Positions 9,212 through 20,500 of a stretch of DNA of 64,000 nt are shown here, one piece after another. This DNA comes from Paraspadella gotoi. Lineage: Eukaryota > Chaetognatha. The translations under genes and the position numbers were made by a program. The stretch lies in assembly GCA_051294375.1 (NCBI GenBank), contig CM119267.1, forward strand, positions 8,274,258 to 8,338,257, given 5' to 3'. Positions within the stretch are counted from its first letter, which is position 1; every line of letters begins with the position of its first letter. Under the pieces are notes generated by a model, which saw only the letters and a list, made by a program, of their open reading frames with translations, was not told the DNA's origin and did no database searches.

Positions 9212-11060
9212 CTATGATCTAGCGTCATTTTTATCATCTTCCTCTTTCTTTTGTTCTTCATTTTCTTCAGCCTTTTGTTTAGCCTTTAGTTCGGCCGCCA
9301 GTTTCTTTTCTTCCTTCAATTTCTTCGCACGAGTCTCGCAACTGAAGAACTCTTCGGGGACGTCGTCCGCCCCGCTCAACGGTTCCATCACGTCGCGACA
9401 TCTGTAGGCGAGAAAACGAACAAGAAGTCGAGTTGAGGTTAAAATCAAGCAGTGAAAGACCAACCACACTTATTTTCACGGCTAAGATACATATTGAAGC
9501 CAATTTAACGAAAATGGTTAAAATTAAAGATGGTTTTTTGACTGACTTGTATTCAGCTTGTATAAAATCGAACCAGTCGTATCCAGTGCCACACATTTGC
9601 CACGCGTAACCGAACCTTCTGCCGAAAGGGTTGGCTTGGTCGTCTTCGGGGTTCGTCGCCGACGTGGACCGTCGCGCTCCTGAATAACGAATTTGCGTTT
9701 CGGACACGAAAAAAAAATCAANNNNNNNNNNAGACACTTACCAACTGTACAGGTCATTTTGGCGGGTAAGACCCAATCCTTACGTCCACCGCCGTCCCAT
9801 TCGTTGCAGAAGAAGGTAGGTCCAACGCTGTAGAAATCACTTTGGCTCGTTGGAAGATTGGGTCGCATGATTTGCTTGTGCATGAATTCGTACCTTGAGG
9901 TATTCATGACAATGCTCAATAATACCAGTAAAACAAACGGTACAGTTAATCAGTGCGCTCACGGAATGATGCAGTCGCCTTCGATGTACTGACAGGTCGG
10001 CTGAGTCTGCAACAAAAATAATTTTTTTTAACATTCACCCAGTTGATTAATTTTTTTTAAAAAATCTACTGACCATTGACCAGCCGTAATATACGTTCTT
10101 CAGATCGAGTACCCTGTGATACTTATATGCCCGGGTTGAGGGGCAGGCGAGGGTCAAGACCGGTGCTCCGACCGTCGACGTACACCTCAAGGGAGAAAAA
10201 TAAATACGTTGGTCAAAAATAGAGAAACTTTAGACAAGTGATGTGTGTAATACCTGGACATAACATAATTTTGATCCTCTGGACGGAAATAAAATATGAA
10301 AGAGTCGTCCTTGGGTGAGGATTTCGAAGAGTCGCGTTCCCTTCGTCACTCCATCTGAAAAGAAGGTCGGGATTTCAGTCTTAAAAAAACAATCTAAACG
10401 TTTTTATAATTAAATTTTAATTTTGAAAACCTGAGGAAGATGAATTTTTATCAAATACTACTTCAACTTCTACTTTTAAACCGTCGGTCCAGTTATCTCT
10501 CTTTCTACTTTCTGTAACACATCTCACCCTTTAATAATCACATTGAAGAATTTGATAAGTTTTCTCCTCTTAATTATTTACCTCTGCGGCCATTCCCCCG
10601 TCCATTCTATTTTCTTTTTGCTCCTCCTCGTTCGTTTACCATTAAAGTCTTCTTCTCCCTCTTCCTCTTCCTCTTCTTTTCTTTCCTCCGAAAATAAATG
10701 AGCGACATCTTCAGGCCAGACTTGGTCGTTTGAGAGCGGGAAGACACGGAGCTGATAGATAAAAAAAAAGTTTTTATTGTGATCAATATTATTTCAAATA
10801 TTTTTTCAAAAACAAAGGACCATGAAGCCAAGTTTGATCCCTGGATCGAAGCCAACGTGAGGCAAATACAATGTTCAGATGGTATCGGTTAATTCAAGCA
10901 TTTAAGATTTTTTTTCCTTTTTACAAAAAAACACGTTTTTTAATCTCCTTACGACTTCTGATGAATCCTGTTTGTATCTGATAACGTAGGAATTTGTAGA
11001 AAACGTGAGCAGCCAAAAAACCAATGCAAGAAAAGACGGCTTCTTCCCGAGTTTGAACAT
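9212..11060 (-). CDS. Secreted cysteine-containing protein, eight exons, 336 aa, family not recognised
   Basis: Exons in gene order: 10953-11060, 10582-10751, 10254-10354, 10074-10185, 9963-10006, 9742-9893, 9547-9679, 9212-9401. All junctions are GT-AG and keep phase, provided one base lost in exon 3 is restored from the duplicate copy (12227-12328, 102 nt). The N-terminus is a classical signal peptide (MFKLGKKPSFLALVFWLLTF), so the product should enter the secretory route. Next come an acidic Glu run and a basic KRTRRSKKK stretch that could be a processing site, then a globular region of about 200 residues with nine cysteines (for example TLACPSTRAYKYHRVLDLKN, YYGWSMTQPTCQYIEGDCII, FGYAWQMCGTGYDWFDFIQA), and a charged Lys/Glu tail ending EEDDKNDARS. 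No known domain is recognised. The gap 9722-9731 lies in the intron between exons 6 and 7. The gene is tail-to-head with thioredoxin, both on the minus strand. Confidence 0.85.
9722..9731. other. Assembly gap, 10 N
   Basis: Ten N inside the intron between exons 6 and 7 of the secreted-protein gene; the flanking splice sites are intact. Confidence 0.99.
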
Positions 11061-11499
11061 TTTAAGGATTAGTAAAACGCAAAATATTTCGGTTGAAGCT
11101 CAAAAATAACTACAAAATAAGCAATCGCTGTATCAGAATTTAGATGTTTTTTTAACGCTTGGTCGAAGTTGAAATCGACCGGTGATCTGTTGCCTCGCGG
11201 GATGCATGGTTGTCGGTCGAGGGAGGAGGCGGCCGATCGAAAAAGGTGAATCGATTACGAGAAATTCTATAATGCCCTTCGGATCGTTATTTTTTTTAAT
11301 TAAGCTAAGAGCCAAAAAAACGTGTAAATTGGAATATGTTTATTACAGTTTTCTGACAAAATTGCAAAGACTTAATCTTTTTCGTCTTCTTCCTTGGATT
11401 CAATTATATTCGGTTACTGGCGTAAGTGCGGATGAACAATTTGCGGAACACTGGTCTTCTTTTATCCAGCGTCAACATTTCATAATTATTTTAAATGAA

Positions 11500-11695
11500 A
11501 TAGGTACAACCAATATAAAAATTATCCATGGACAGGCTTTGGTGGTTTGAGGCCTCCATCACTCTTACAAGATAATGACATAGCAGGTCTCTGCAAGCTT
11601 TCAATCAAGACTCAGTCTCGTTTATTCACTCCAAGATTACCTGGCTTCCCTATCACTGACTTCATCATTCAAAGAATGTTTCAATTGTTTGAAAA
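11500..11695 (-). repeat. Dispersed repeat, copy 5 (minus orientation)
   Basis: Reverse complement of the family: GGTACAACCAATATAAAAAT, then the complement of the AGTCAGGGGCA/CTTGATTGAAAGC blocks, ending CAATTGTTTGAAAAATC. It lies between the thioredoxin stop (11944) and the start of the secreted-protein gene (11060). Confidence 0.75.
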
Positions 11696-11943
11696 ATCTT
11701 TTTTTAGGCATTTGTAGTATCACAGGTATTAAGTATCATAACGTATTCAAACAAAAGGAACATTTTTAATTTTCTGACTAGAATACTACGCGGCGCTGCT
11801 AGCTTGCAAACTCATCAAAAAGCAAAAGAACAATATTCGAAAAATACAGTAAAAATAGTACAATTGTTTAAATCAATAAAATTCACTCAGTAAGATTTCA
11901 TATATTGTGTTTGCTTAAGAAAATATAGTAGTAGAAAGGACGA

Positions 11944-12045
11944 CTATCGGTGCTTGTTAATCATAGTTTTCAGCCGAGATTCATTGGCGCCAGTCATTCT
12001 CACGACCCTCTGGCCCCTCTTGTAGAGAACAAACGTCGGCATTTC
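11944..12045 (-). CDS. Thioredoxin exon 2, intact copy
   Basis: Acceptor TTTCCCAG|GAAATG leads into EMPTFVLYKRGQRVVRMTGA and NESRLKTMINKHR, then TAG at 11944-11946. MPTF holds the cis-proline loop that packs against the WCGPC active site; GANESRL is the usual C-terminal helix start. Together with exon 1 (15907-16122) it gives exactly 105 residues, the length of animal cytosolic thioredoxin-1. This copy lies left of the 25-N gap; the second copy at 13915-14015 has lost one base. The intact frame suggests that the gene is functional and the other copy an assembly duplicate. Confidence 0.93.
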   Translation of the reverse strand, partial: EMPTFVLYKRGQRVVRMTGANESRLKTMINKHR

Positions 12046-12092
12046 CTGGGAAAAATGGATATTAACATATATTAAGCCTGGAAACTAACCAA

Positions 12093-12117
12093 NNNNNNNN
12101 NNNNNNNNNNNNNNNNN
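12093..12117. other. Assembly gap, 25 N, between overlapping copies
   Basis: Exactly 25 N. About 1.96 kb to the left (10130-12092) is repeated to the right (12118-14044 plus 15736 onward), so the two sides overlap and the gap is spurious. Confidence 0.99.
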
Positions 12118-13033
12118 GAGGGCAGACGAGGTCAAGACGGTGCTCCGACCGTCGACGTACACCTCAAGGGAGAAAAATACGTTGGTCAAAAATAGAGAAA
12201 CTTTAGACAGTGATGTTGTGTATAACCTGGACATAACATAAGTTTGATCCTCTGGACGGAAATAAAATATGAAAGAGTCGTCCTTGGGGTGAGGATTTCG
12301 AAGAGTCGCGTTCCCTTCGTCACTCCATCTGAAAAGAAGGTCGATTTCAGTTTAAAAAACATCTAACGTTTTAAATTAATTTTAATTTTGAAAACCTGAG
12401 GAAGATGAATTTTTATCAAATACTACTTCAACTTCTACTTTTAAACCGTCGGTCAGTTATCTCTCTTTCTACTTTCTGTAACACATCTCACCCTTTAATA
12501 ATCACATTGAAGAATTTGATAAGTTTTCTCCTCTTAATTATTTACCTCTGCGGCCATTCCCCGTCCATTCTATTTTCTTTTTTGCTCCTCCTCGTTCGTT
12601 TACCATTAAAGTCTTCTCTCTCCTCTTCCTCTTCCTCTTCTTTTCTTTCCTCCGAAAATAAATGAGCGACATCTTCAGGCCAGACTTCGTCGTTTGGGAG
12701 CGGGAAGACACGGAGCTGATAGATAAAAAAAGTTTTTTGAGAACTTTTTAAGTTTTATTGTGATCGCTATTATTTCAAATATCTTCTCAAAAACAAAGGC
12801 ATGAAGCCAAGTTTGATCCTGGATCGAAGCCAACGTGGGCAAATACAATGTTCAGATGGTATCGGTTAATTCGAGCATTTAAGATTTTTTTCCTTTTTTA
12901 CAAAAAACCGTTTTTTAATCTCCTTACGATTTCTGATGAATCCTGTTTGTATCTGATAACGTAGGAATTTGTAGAAAACGTGAGCAGCAAAAAACCAATG
13001 CAAAAAAGACGGCTTCCTCCCGAGTTTGAACAT
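12118..13033 (-). pseudogene. Duplicate partial copy of the secreted-protein gene (exons 1-4), probable assembly artefact
   Basis: Repeats 10130-11060. Exon equivalents: exon 4 fragment 12118-12162, exon 3 12227-12328 (intact, 102 nt), exon 2 12546-12715 (same length but with compensating indels inside), exon 1 12928-13033 (two bases short). Differences from the left copy are mostly homopolymer indels. It begins abruptly inside exon 4 at the gap. It is useful because it supplies the correct frame of exon 3, but should not be counted as a second gene. Confidence 0.8.
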
Positions 13034-13465
13034 TTTAAGGATTAGTAAAACGCAAAAATATTTCGGTGAAGCTCAAAAATAACTACAAAATAAGCAATCG
13101 TGTATCAAGAATTTAGATGTTTTTTAACGCTTGGTCGAAGTTGAAATCGACCGGTGATCTGTTGCCTCGCGGATGCATGGTTGTCGGTGAGGGAGGAGGC
13201 GGCCGATCGAAAAAAGGTGAATCGATTACGAGAAATTCTATAATGCTCTTCGGATCGTTATTTTTTTAATAAGCAAAAGCCAAAAAAAGCGTGTAAATTG
13301 GAATATGTTATTACAGTTTTCTGACAAAATTCAAAGACTTAATCTTTTCGTCTTCTTCCTTGGATTCAATTATATTCGGTTACTGGCGTAAGTGCCGATG
13401 AACAATTTGCGGAACACTGGTCTTCTTTTTATCCAGCGTCAACATTTCATAATTATTTTAAATGA

Positions 13466-13665
13466 AATAGGTACAACCAATATAAAAATTATCCATGGAC
13501 AGGCTTTGGTGGTTTGAGGCCTCCATCACTCTTACAAGATAATGACATAGCAGGTCTCTGCAAGCTTTCAATCAAGACTCAGTCTCGTTTATTCACTCCA
13601 AGATTACCTGGCTTCCCTATCAATGACTTCATATATGTTTCAAAGAATGTTTCAATTGTATTGAA
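13466..13665 (-). repeat. Dispersed repeat, duplicate of copy 5
   Basis: Same element as 11500-11695, present because the surrounding segment is assembled twice. Confidence 0.7.
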
Positions 13666-13914
13666 AAATCTTTTTTTAAGGCATTTGTAGTATCACAGGT
13701 ATTAAGTATCATAACGTATTCAAACAAAAGCAAATTTTTAATTTTCTGACTAGAAATACTACGCGGCGCTGCTAGCTTGCAACTCATCAAAAAGCAAAAG
13801 AACAATATTCGAAAAATACAGTAAAAATAGTACAATTGTTTAAATCAAATAAATTCACATCAGTAAATTTCATATATTGTGTTGCTTAAGAAAATATAGT
13901 AGTAGAAAGGACGC

Positions 13915-14015
13915 CTATCGGTGCTTGTTAATCATAGTTTTCAGCCGAGATTCATTGGCGCCAGTCATCTCACGACCTTCTGGCCCCTCTTGTAGAGAAC
14001 AAACGTCGGCATCTC
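13915..14015 (-). pseudogene. Thioredoxin exon 2, second copy with one-base deletion
   Basis: Same exon as 11944-12045 but 101 bases instead of 102: one base is missing in the codon for Met in VVRMTGA, giving an in-frame TGA. The splice acceptor (TTCCTAG|GAG) is kept and a few substitutions are silent or conservative (Arg to Lys). The deletion is more likely a read error than a biological lesion, because neighbouring homopolymers in this copy also vary. Confidence 0.8.
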
Positions 14016-14044
14016 CTAGGAAAAATGGATATTAACATATATTA

Positions 14045-15735
14045 GGCAGTGATTTCTATGCGAGGAATTTAGCAAAAAAACCACTTTTTCAATACTGTTA
14101 GAATATTACCAACATGATTAAATTTTACTCTAAGACAAAGTTGGCAAGATACAGATTAATTAAAATCATCTGTTGCTATTTTTCTAATCAACGAATCAAT
14201 TCATTTTTGCTAACTTTTAATAAAAATATGTCCATTTTGTCCATTTTGACTTTTTGTCTTGAGATTTGAACGCTAAGATCATATGGCAAGAAAAATTTTG
14301 GTTAACTTCCGGCTTTTTGGGTCTTAATCTTCTTTACCTCTGAGTTGGTTCATTTGCCATTAGTCATCTATTGTTTGCCTATGGATTATTTTTAAATTGA
14401 CGAGTATAATAACTTACATTTTTACATTTTATTAAATTTGTTAAACGAAAATACTTCAATGTCCACAATTCTAATCAAATTTCCCTATTGTTGGTCGCGC
14501 TTCTGTACCTAGAGATCGTAGGGCAATCTTAAAACTCACTAGTTCTTGCTACAGAATTAAGCACTTTGAGATTTGGAGTATTGATGCAATGACGTATTAT
14601 TTAAAGCTCAAATACATCGGATTTTTGTACTTATTTTATAGATATTCATAATATATGAGTATGAAATATATATTGGCTTAACAAGTAAAAAACGCATTCA
14701 TTGTTAGTAATGGCATAACGTACAGTAATTCCTCGTAACGGGTTTTTGCGAAAATTCCGAACATATCTGTCGATTATTTAAATCTGCTAGGCAACTTATG
14801 AATAAAATCATAGCTACGAGATTTAAATAAAAATTGAGAGGTAACGAATCGTAAGGATTATTAACGCTATTACATTATATCGACGTTTAAGAACCTGCAG
14901 TATGGAAACTATATCTATTTTGTAAATTGCAGAGAAGGCTGTGGCGAGGGCTTTAGAAATTGATTTTTTACTCTCATTGGCATCACGTACTTAAGTCTAA
15001 ATTATATACAGTTATTTCAAGTTTTTGACGCAAGTTGTTTGATGGCTGTATTTACCAAACTTATGATGAAGAGAAGAAGAGAGAGAGAGAGAGAGAGGGA
15101 GAGAACGTCCACTAAGAATGTTATGGATGTAGAGACGTGTAGGAAGGTGACTGAAGGGAGAGAAAACGTCGACTAAGAATTGAGTTATGGATGTATTGAG
15201 GGTGGACAGTTGTGACGGGGACTGCTAATGACGAAAAATAAAATATAAGCTTAATTATGTTGGCGTGAAGAATCAAATACTTCACACAGATAGAAAGAGA
15301 AAAAGAGAGTAGAGCGAAGTCTCGAGAAAGAAAGAACAAGAAAGATGAAACAAACAGTTTAATAATATACGTGCCGATTTTTTGCTAAGTCAGCTAAGTA
15401 TATCTATAAAAACGCGACAGATCTTACCGAGCAATTTACTATCATTTAAAGTTGTTCTTACCATGAAAAATCGTTTTTAGTTTCTTTTTAATAAAGGCTG
15501 ATACCGTAATCTGGAATGGGATTACGTGAAAAGAAAATCATTGTCTTACCGTATTTTAAAGCATAGAAATTCACCCATGAGTTCATAGTTATAAAAGGAG
15601 AAGATAATAATGCCACCCGTTTTTTTTAAATAAAGAAAATTTCATATTTATTCAGTGGGAAAAATAATAAATACCGTTATTTAAGTATTTAACAATTTTC
15701 AATGTTGAAAAATCCCCAAATCAAAATTCACTGCC
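14045..15735. mobile_element. 1.69-kb non-coding TIR element inserted in the thioredoxin intron
   Basis: The ends are inverted: the left end is GGCAGTGATTT and the right end reads GGCAGTGAATTTTG on the minus strand. It is flanked by ATTA on both sides (14041-14044 and 15736-15739). The other assembled copy of the locus has the empty site, with a single ATTA (12071-12074) joining the same flanks. Insertion with a 4-bp target duplication therefore explains all three observations. No long frame is present; a (GA)n run lies at 15069-15105. It is a non-autonomous DNA transposon whose superfamily I cannot name from ends and duplication alone. Confidence 0.75.
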
Positions 15736-15906
15736 ATTAAGCCTGGGAAATAACCAATCAGCACCTGCTCAAGGGGCGGAAAGTGAATTCAAGTCCGTTT
15801 AAATATATACGCTGCCGATTTAAGATAAACAGCCCAAAAATTTTAAACTGATTTTTAACCCATCACGAGGATCGACTACCTTAACCCATCGCGACCCGGA
15901 ACTTAC

Positions 15907-16122
15907 CTTGACTCCGTTGTCCTCGGCGACGTCTTCGACCTTGTCGACGTCAACCTTGAGGAAGACGACGTCGTCCATGTCCTTCGACATGGCGACGACT
16001 TTGGGAGCGATCTCCTTACAGGGTCCACACCACGTGGCGAAGAAGTCGACGACGACGAGACGCTCTCCCGCCGAAACTAATTGGACGTAAAAGTCACCAG
16101 AGTTTTTTACGTTGTGTACCAT
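15907..16122 (-). CDS. Thioredoxin exon 1 (cytosolic thioredoxin, disulfide reductase)
   Basis: Start ATG at 16122 has a strong Kozak context (GGCCATGG). The 72 residues include VVVDFFATWCGPCKEIAPKV, with the redox-active WCGPCK at residues 31-36, and FLKVDVDKVEDVAEDNGVK. The exon ends at donor AAG|GTAAGT (15907) in phase 0 and joins exon 2 (EMPTF). Thioredoxin reduces protein disulfides and is recharged by thioredoxin reductase and NADPH in the cytosol. No signal peptide, so this is the thioredoxin-1/2 type and not a mitochondrial form. The intron is about 1.9 kb with the inserted TIR element, or only about 0.2 kb without it. Confidence 0.97.
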
Positions 16123-17442
16123 GGCCGGGGGTTGACGGTAGGAGAGGTTGTGTAGGTTAAAATGTTTAATTTTAATTTAAATTCAATTCTTATCACTTAT
16201 TTAACATTCACGAGTTACGTTTTCAAAGCCATTTGAATATTCGTCTTCAGTGATCAAAAATCTAATTTACTCAACGATATCTTATGTTCGTATTCTTTAT
16301 TTGCAGGACTTGAGAACAAATTACGATATCTTTTGTTGAATGAAAAAAGGTGTAAGCGTATCTAAAGTAATTTACGACTTTACAGAATTTATAATAAACT
16401 ATTTAATGATTCCTATTAGTAAGAACTGAAGACGTTTACTGAGCGAATTTGAGTTTGTTCGTTGTAAAAAAGAAAAATTCTCTGACGCTAAGCGATGCCG
16501 AGCTAGTCACAAGAAGTTTATTTTTATCATGAAAATTATTTTTAGCTTTTAGCTTTTAGCAGACATTTATCTACCATCTCAATATATAATATACGAAGGT
16601 AAAGTAAAAACGAAACAAGCAGTTTTTTATAATTGAAATCTGTATTTTTTAATTTTTGGGTTTATTCAGACAAAACGAACGAAATAAACAGTACAATAAG
16701 AAAAAGTTATATTAACGGGTAATGTCGAGGGATGCACTCATCAGTTTGAAGAGCATGTTTCACAGATAAAAAAAAACTTATTGTGTTAAAAGTATCAATA
16801 CTAAATATTTTTTTCTGGTAGGAATCTTATACCTGTGAAAACAAGTAACTGAACGAGGTGCACATATGTAGGCACTTAATCGAATGTTCATTGAAAAGCA
16901 ATGTAACATAGTTTAATAACTAATTCATGCAGCAATGAACTGTAAAGAATCAGTTGTTAATATTAAAATTAGTTGGGCGAGAAAATTTTTGTTTTCTCGA
17001 AATAATGCAATGAAACCAATTATCTAACATAGGTCTCGCTGCAGATATATGCCACGTTTCTAGTTAAATACTATATACATCATAATGTTTGGTAAAAACC
17101 CGAATAAAAAGGTTTTCATTGACCGGAGTATATATAGGATAGAAAAGTACAAGAGAGAACTCGACAATTTAAAAACCCTCTGTCAAAATAGTTCCCAGCC
17201 CCGATTAAAAATTCATTTTATTTGGCGAATTCTCCTCCAAATAGTAATTCACAAACCCATTACTTATTCTTTAGTTTTTCCAAAGTTTTATTGGTATGAC
17301 TGGGAGATTACTCTCGGCGTCGGTATTTTAAGAACGCTTTAATTTTTTTGCGTTCTCCGTTTTTGTTTGCGTCGCACGTCGTCTTGCTCTTCGTTTTGTC
17401 TTCGCGGTCAAAACCAATCAGTCGCGCGCCAACTTTTAAAAT
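16123..17442. other. Intergenic DNA between thioredoxin and the formin gene
   Basis: AT-rich, about 1.3 kb. It should contain the thioredoxin promoter (read leftwards from 16123) and the 3' flank of the formin gene (whose stop is at 17443). The 85-codon plus-strand frame at 17085-17342 has no recognisable features. No RNA gene or repeat seen. Confidence 0.6.
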
Positions 17443-17506
17443 TTAAACGTCGACGGGCTTTCGCGGATTCGTACTCGTCGTCGAAATGCTCGACTTTCGT
17501 TCCGAC
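17443..17506 (-). CDS. Formin tail, last coding exon
   Basis: Acceptor CTTCAG|GTCGG; phase-2 continuation gives [20 protein letters not shown], then V and stop TAA (17443-17445). Short, basic and Ser/Thr-rich like the preceding exon, which supports this frame over the alternatives. Confidence 0.65.
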
Positions 17507-20500
17507 CTGAAGAGAAAACGTTATTTTTTTTTATTTTCCCGACTTTTTGCCAATTTGATAATTTAAATTTAAATTTTGAACTCACCCTCTCTTGATTCTG
17601 GCCGAGGAGGCGGCGGTGGGGGACAGGAATGACGGGACCCTCCTCACTCCGGGCGTCGTCGTGCGGGGTGAGGAAACGAACGAAGACGACGACGACCCCA
17701 CTCGATCCCTTAGCGTCGAAGACGTCGTCGACTTGAGCGAGTCCGAAGTCGAGCTCCTCTCCCTCAACAGCCCCGACCGCACGCTGGAGACGCTGCTGGC
17801 GGGGCTGCGGCTCGAGACGCTGCTGGCGGCGCTGCGACTGGAAACGCTGCTGCGTTCCCGAGTTAGTCGCGATTCGAAGGAGCGGTTCAAGTCCGATGAA
17901 GCGCCACCAAGGCCGCGCGCCGTGGAGGTTGTCGAACGGGAGTTGTTGGGTATCGCGACGGCGTTTGAGCGGTCTCGTTGAACGCCGAACGACGTCGAGG
18001 AACCAGACGAAGGGGTGGGCGCGGATTTGAGGCGCGAGTGCGCCCTCGCGGACGTCTGTGAAATCTCTTTGTTGACATTGTCGTTGTTGTTGACTTCGAA
18101 CTTTTCGCTTCGTCTGGATTTGGAGCCGATCGCGACGGGTTTTACCGAGCGGTCCTGATGACGCCTGAGCGAGTCTGTGACGTCGGTTGTCTCGGAAACC
18201 GTGGAAGCCTCGGCGACGGGGAGAGTTCTTCGTTTGGCGTTGACGACGCTGGATTTGCTTTTAGCGCTGGATCCGCTAGAAGCGTTGGAAGTGAGCGAGG
18301 CCGCGGACAACGTCGACGCCTCTTTCACAATCGATGTCGGCGTCTGAGGCGGCGTGGCCTTCTCCGCCGAGGGCGGGCTTTTACGGGCGGAAGTCTCTTT
18401 CGTGCGATTTATGGTTGGCTTGGCGAGGTGCGTTCGAGAAGTCGAAGGACGCGTCGACGTCGTCTTTTTGATTAAAGCACTGGCGGATCGATCGGGGCGC
18501 GTAACGGCGCTCGTTTCCTTTTTCGTTACTCTGACGCTGGCGCTGCGTCCCAGCGGTTTGTCAGTTCGAACGACGCCGGATCGGAGGGCGCTGGCGACGT
18601 CGACGCCGACTCTACAGGAGTCCAATTCGTCGTTGTCGTCATCCACGACCCCTCTCTTTGCCCTGTTCCGAGAGACGACCCGGGATCCGCGAAGCTTTCG
18701 CTGTGGTTCGACAGAGTTTCGGATCCGAGACCCTCGTCCGGCAAATTGTCCATCGACGCCCGCAAGAGGGCGTTCGCCTTGGCGTCGAGATCCTCCCCGG
18801 CGACTTCTTTTCCGCGTCGTCCACGACCACTTTGACGGAAAAATCGAAGGCGGAACCGGCGCCACCGGCGTCGCTTTCGAAGGCGTACTGGTCTCGACAC
18901 TTGAGGCGCTGGAGTCCCTTCAATTGCGTCGTCGAGGGTGAGTTTTGCTCGCGTCCGAGAAGCTGCTCCAGTTCGGCCCGATCCTCCTGGACGAGGACAG
19001 TGGAAAGATTTGGTTGATCGGTTCAATTCTATTTAAGTCTCCGCAAAGATGATCGCTCTTACCTCGACGTTTTTTCTGTAACCAAAGTGTAACGTCGGTA
19101 TTCGTTGGCATCACTTTTCGTACTGGCTTTCGTTCTTCCTCTTCGCTGACTTTTCGGCTGCAAAAATTAATAATAATTTGATAATTTGGCAATAATATAA
19201 GCATTCGGCAAACTTAAAACGATAAATTAGACTCTAACCTTAATAATCTCGTAGTGGTTTCCGAAGCGGTCGACGCGTCCGAGCTACCGCCTTCCAATTT
19301 CTTGGGATCCTCGCCCCTCGTCTCCTCGACTCGCGAGGACGTCGGACCCCGAAGGGCCTTTCGCTCGATCGCCTTCCCTTCCGGCGTCGAAGCCTCGAGA
19401 TCTTTTCCCTCGGCCTCGATTTGCCGGATCACGTGGTCGATGTCCCTTGGAAGACTCTTCGCGCAAATGCTGCTGGGTCTATTTTTTTAAAGAGCGGTGG
19501 TTAAAATACTACGTAGTAATTTTGATTTTTTTTTCCCCTTACTTTTCGTTAAACTTATCTTTTTCTCACCTCATGTCCTTGGAGCCGACGAGGCTTCTCC
19601 TTCTCCGAACCACACCGGCCTCCGGGTCGCTCTCCGCGCGGACCGACTCTTCTTCCTCTAGACGCTGGAGAAAACCGGAAACATCGGATTTGGTGAAGCT
19701 GCTTCTTGTGAGGGCTCGAGTTGACGGGGAGTTGGGGGAGGTGGTGGAGGAAGGGGTGAAGGGGGAGGTAAGAGCGGTGGAGGGCGTGCCGGGGGTTGTG
19801 GATGTGGACCGGGCCAGGGCCGAGGCGGCCTCAACGTCGCTCTTGTCCACTTGACCACCCCATCGCCTTTGCTTCCGCTCGCGGATGCGGGCCTCGATTC
19901 GATCTAGGAATTAGTCATTACATTTAATCATTTTAAATTTGAAAATTAAGGAATTTTTTTTTTTTTACGATTTCTTCCTAACGTATGCCAGTTCAACGAC
20001 CAATCATTTACCTTCAAGGTCCGTGTCCAAAGTGAGACCGTCCCGCAACCCTCTTCGGACCGCGGAGTCACGGTGACCCTCGAGGGCCGCGTTAACAGAT
20101 CGAAAGTCGAGTTCACTGCTGTATCTGCGTTCGGAGCGAGGGCGATACGAACTGGTGCGTCTGAGGATGAAAAGAGAGGGATCAAATTAGAGAATTGTGA
20201 TATTCACCCGCAATGAATTACTATCTGAGAAGAGTCTTGTTTATTGATGTAAGTGAGTTAAATTTTTTAAAAGCTGTTGACTTCGATCGACGATTGATTA
20301 TCACCTCAGCGGTGGGTGGGATTTCAAATCTTCCAAGCCGTCGTCGTCTTCGATTTTTTCTGTCAAATTTCGAGAGGGCCTTGTGGTTGTCGTCGTCACC
20401 GTGGTTGGTCTCGACACGGGGGATGTTTTTGGAGACGTCGTGGGTTTTTTGGTCGTCGGGGATTGAGGAGTTTTGGATGAGGCCGTCGTCGTTAGAGCCT

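Noticed and set aside
17592-19017. Plus-strand genes opposite the formin tail (17592-17981, 18158-18475, 18354-18941, 18658-19017)
   Set aside because: Antisense shadows of a GC-rich, codon-biased exon; no splice logic or motifs.
19658-19858. Proline-rich minus-strand frame ([18 protein letters not shown]) as an FH1 domain
   Set aside because: It overlaps the formin tail exon 19570-19903, whose Ser/Thr/Pro frame keeps phase with both neighbours; FH1 should also precede FH2.
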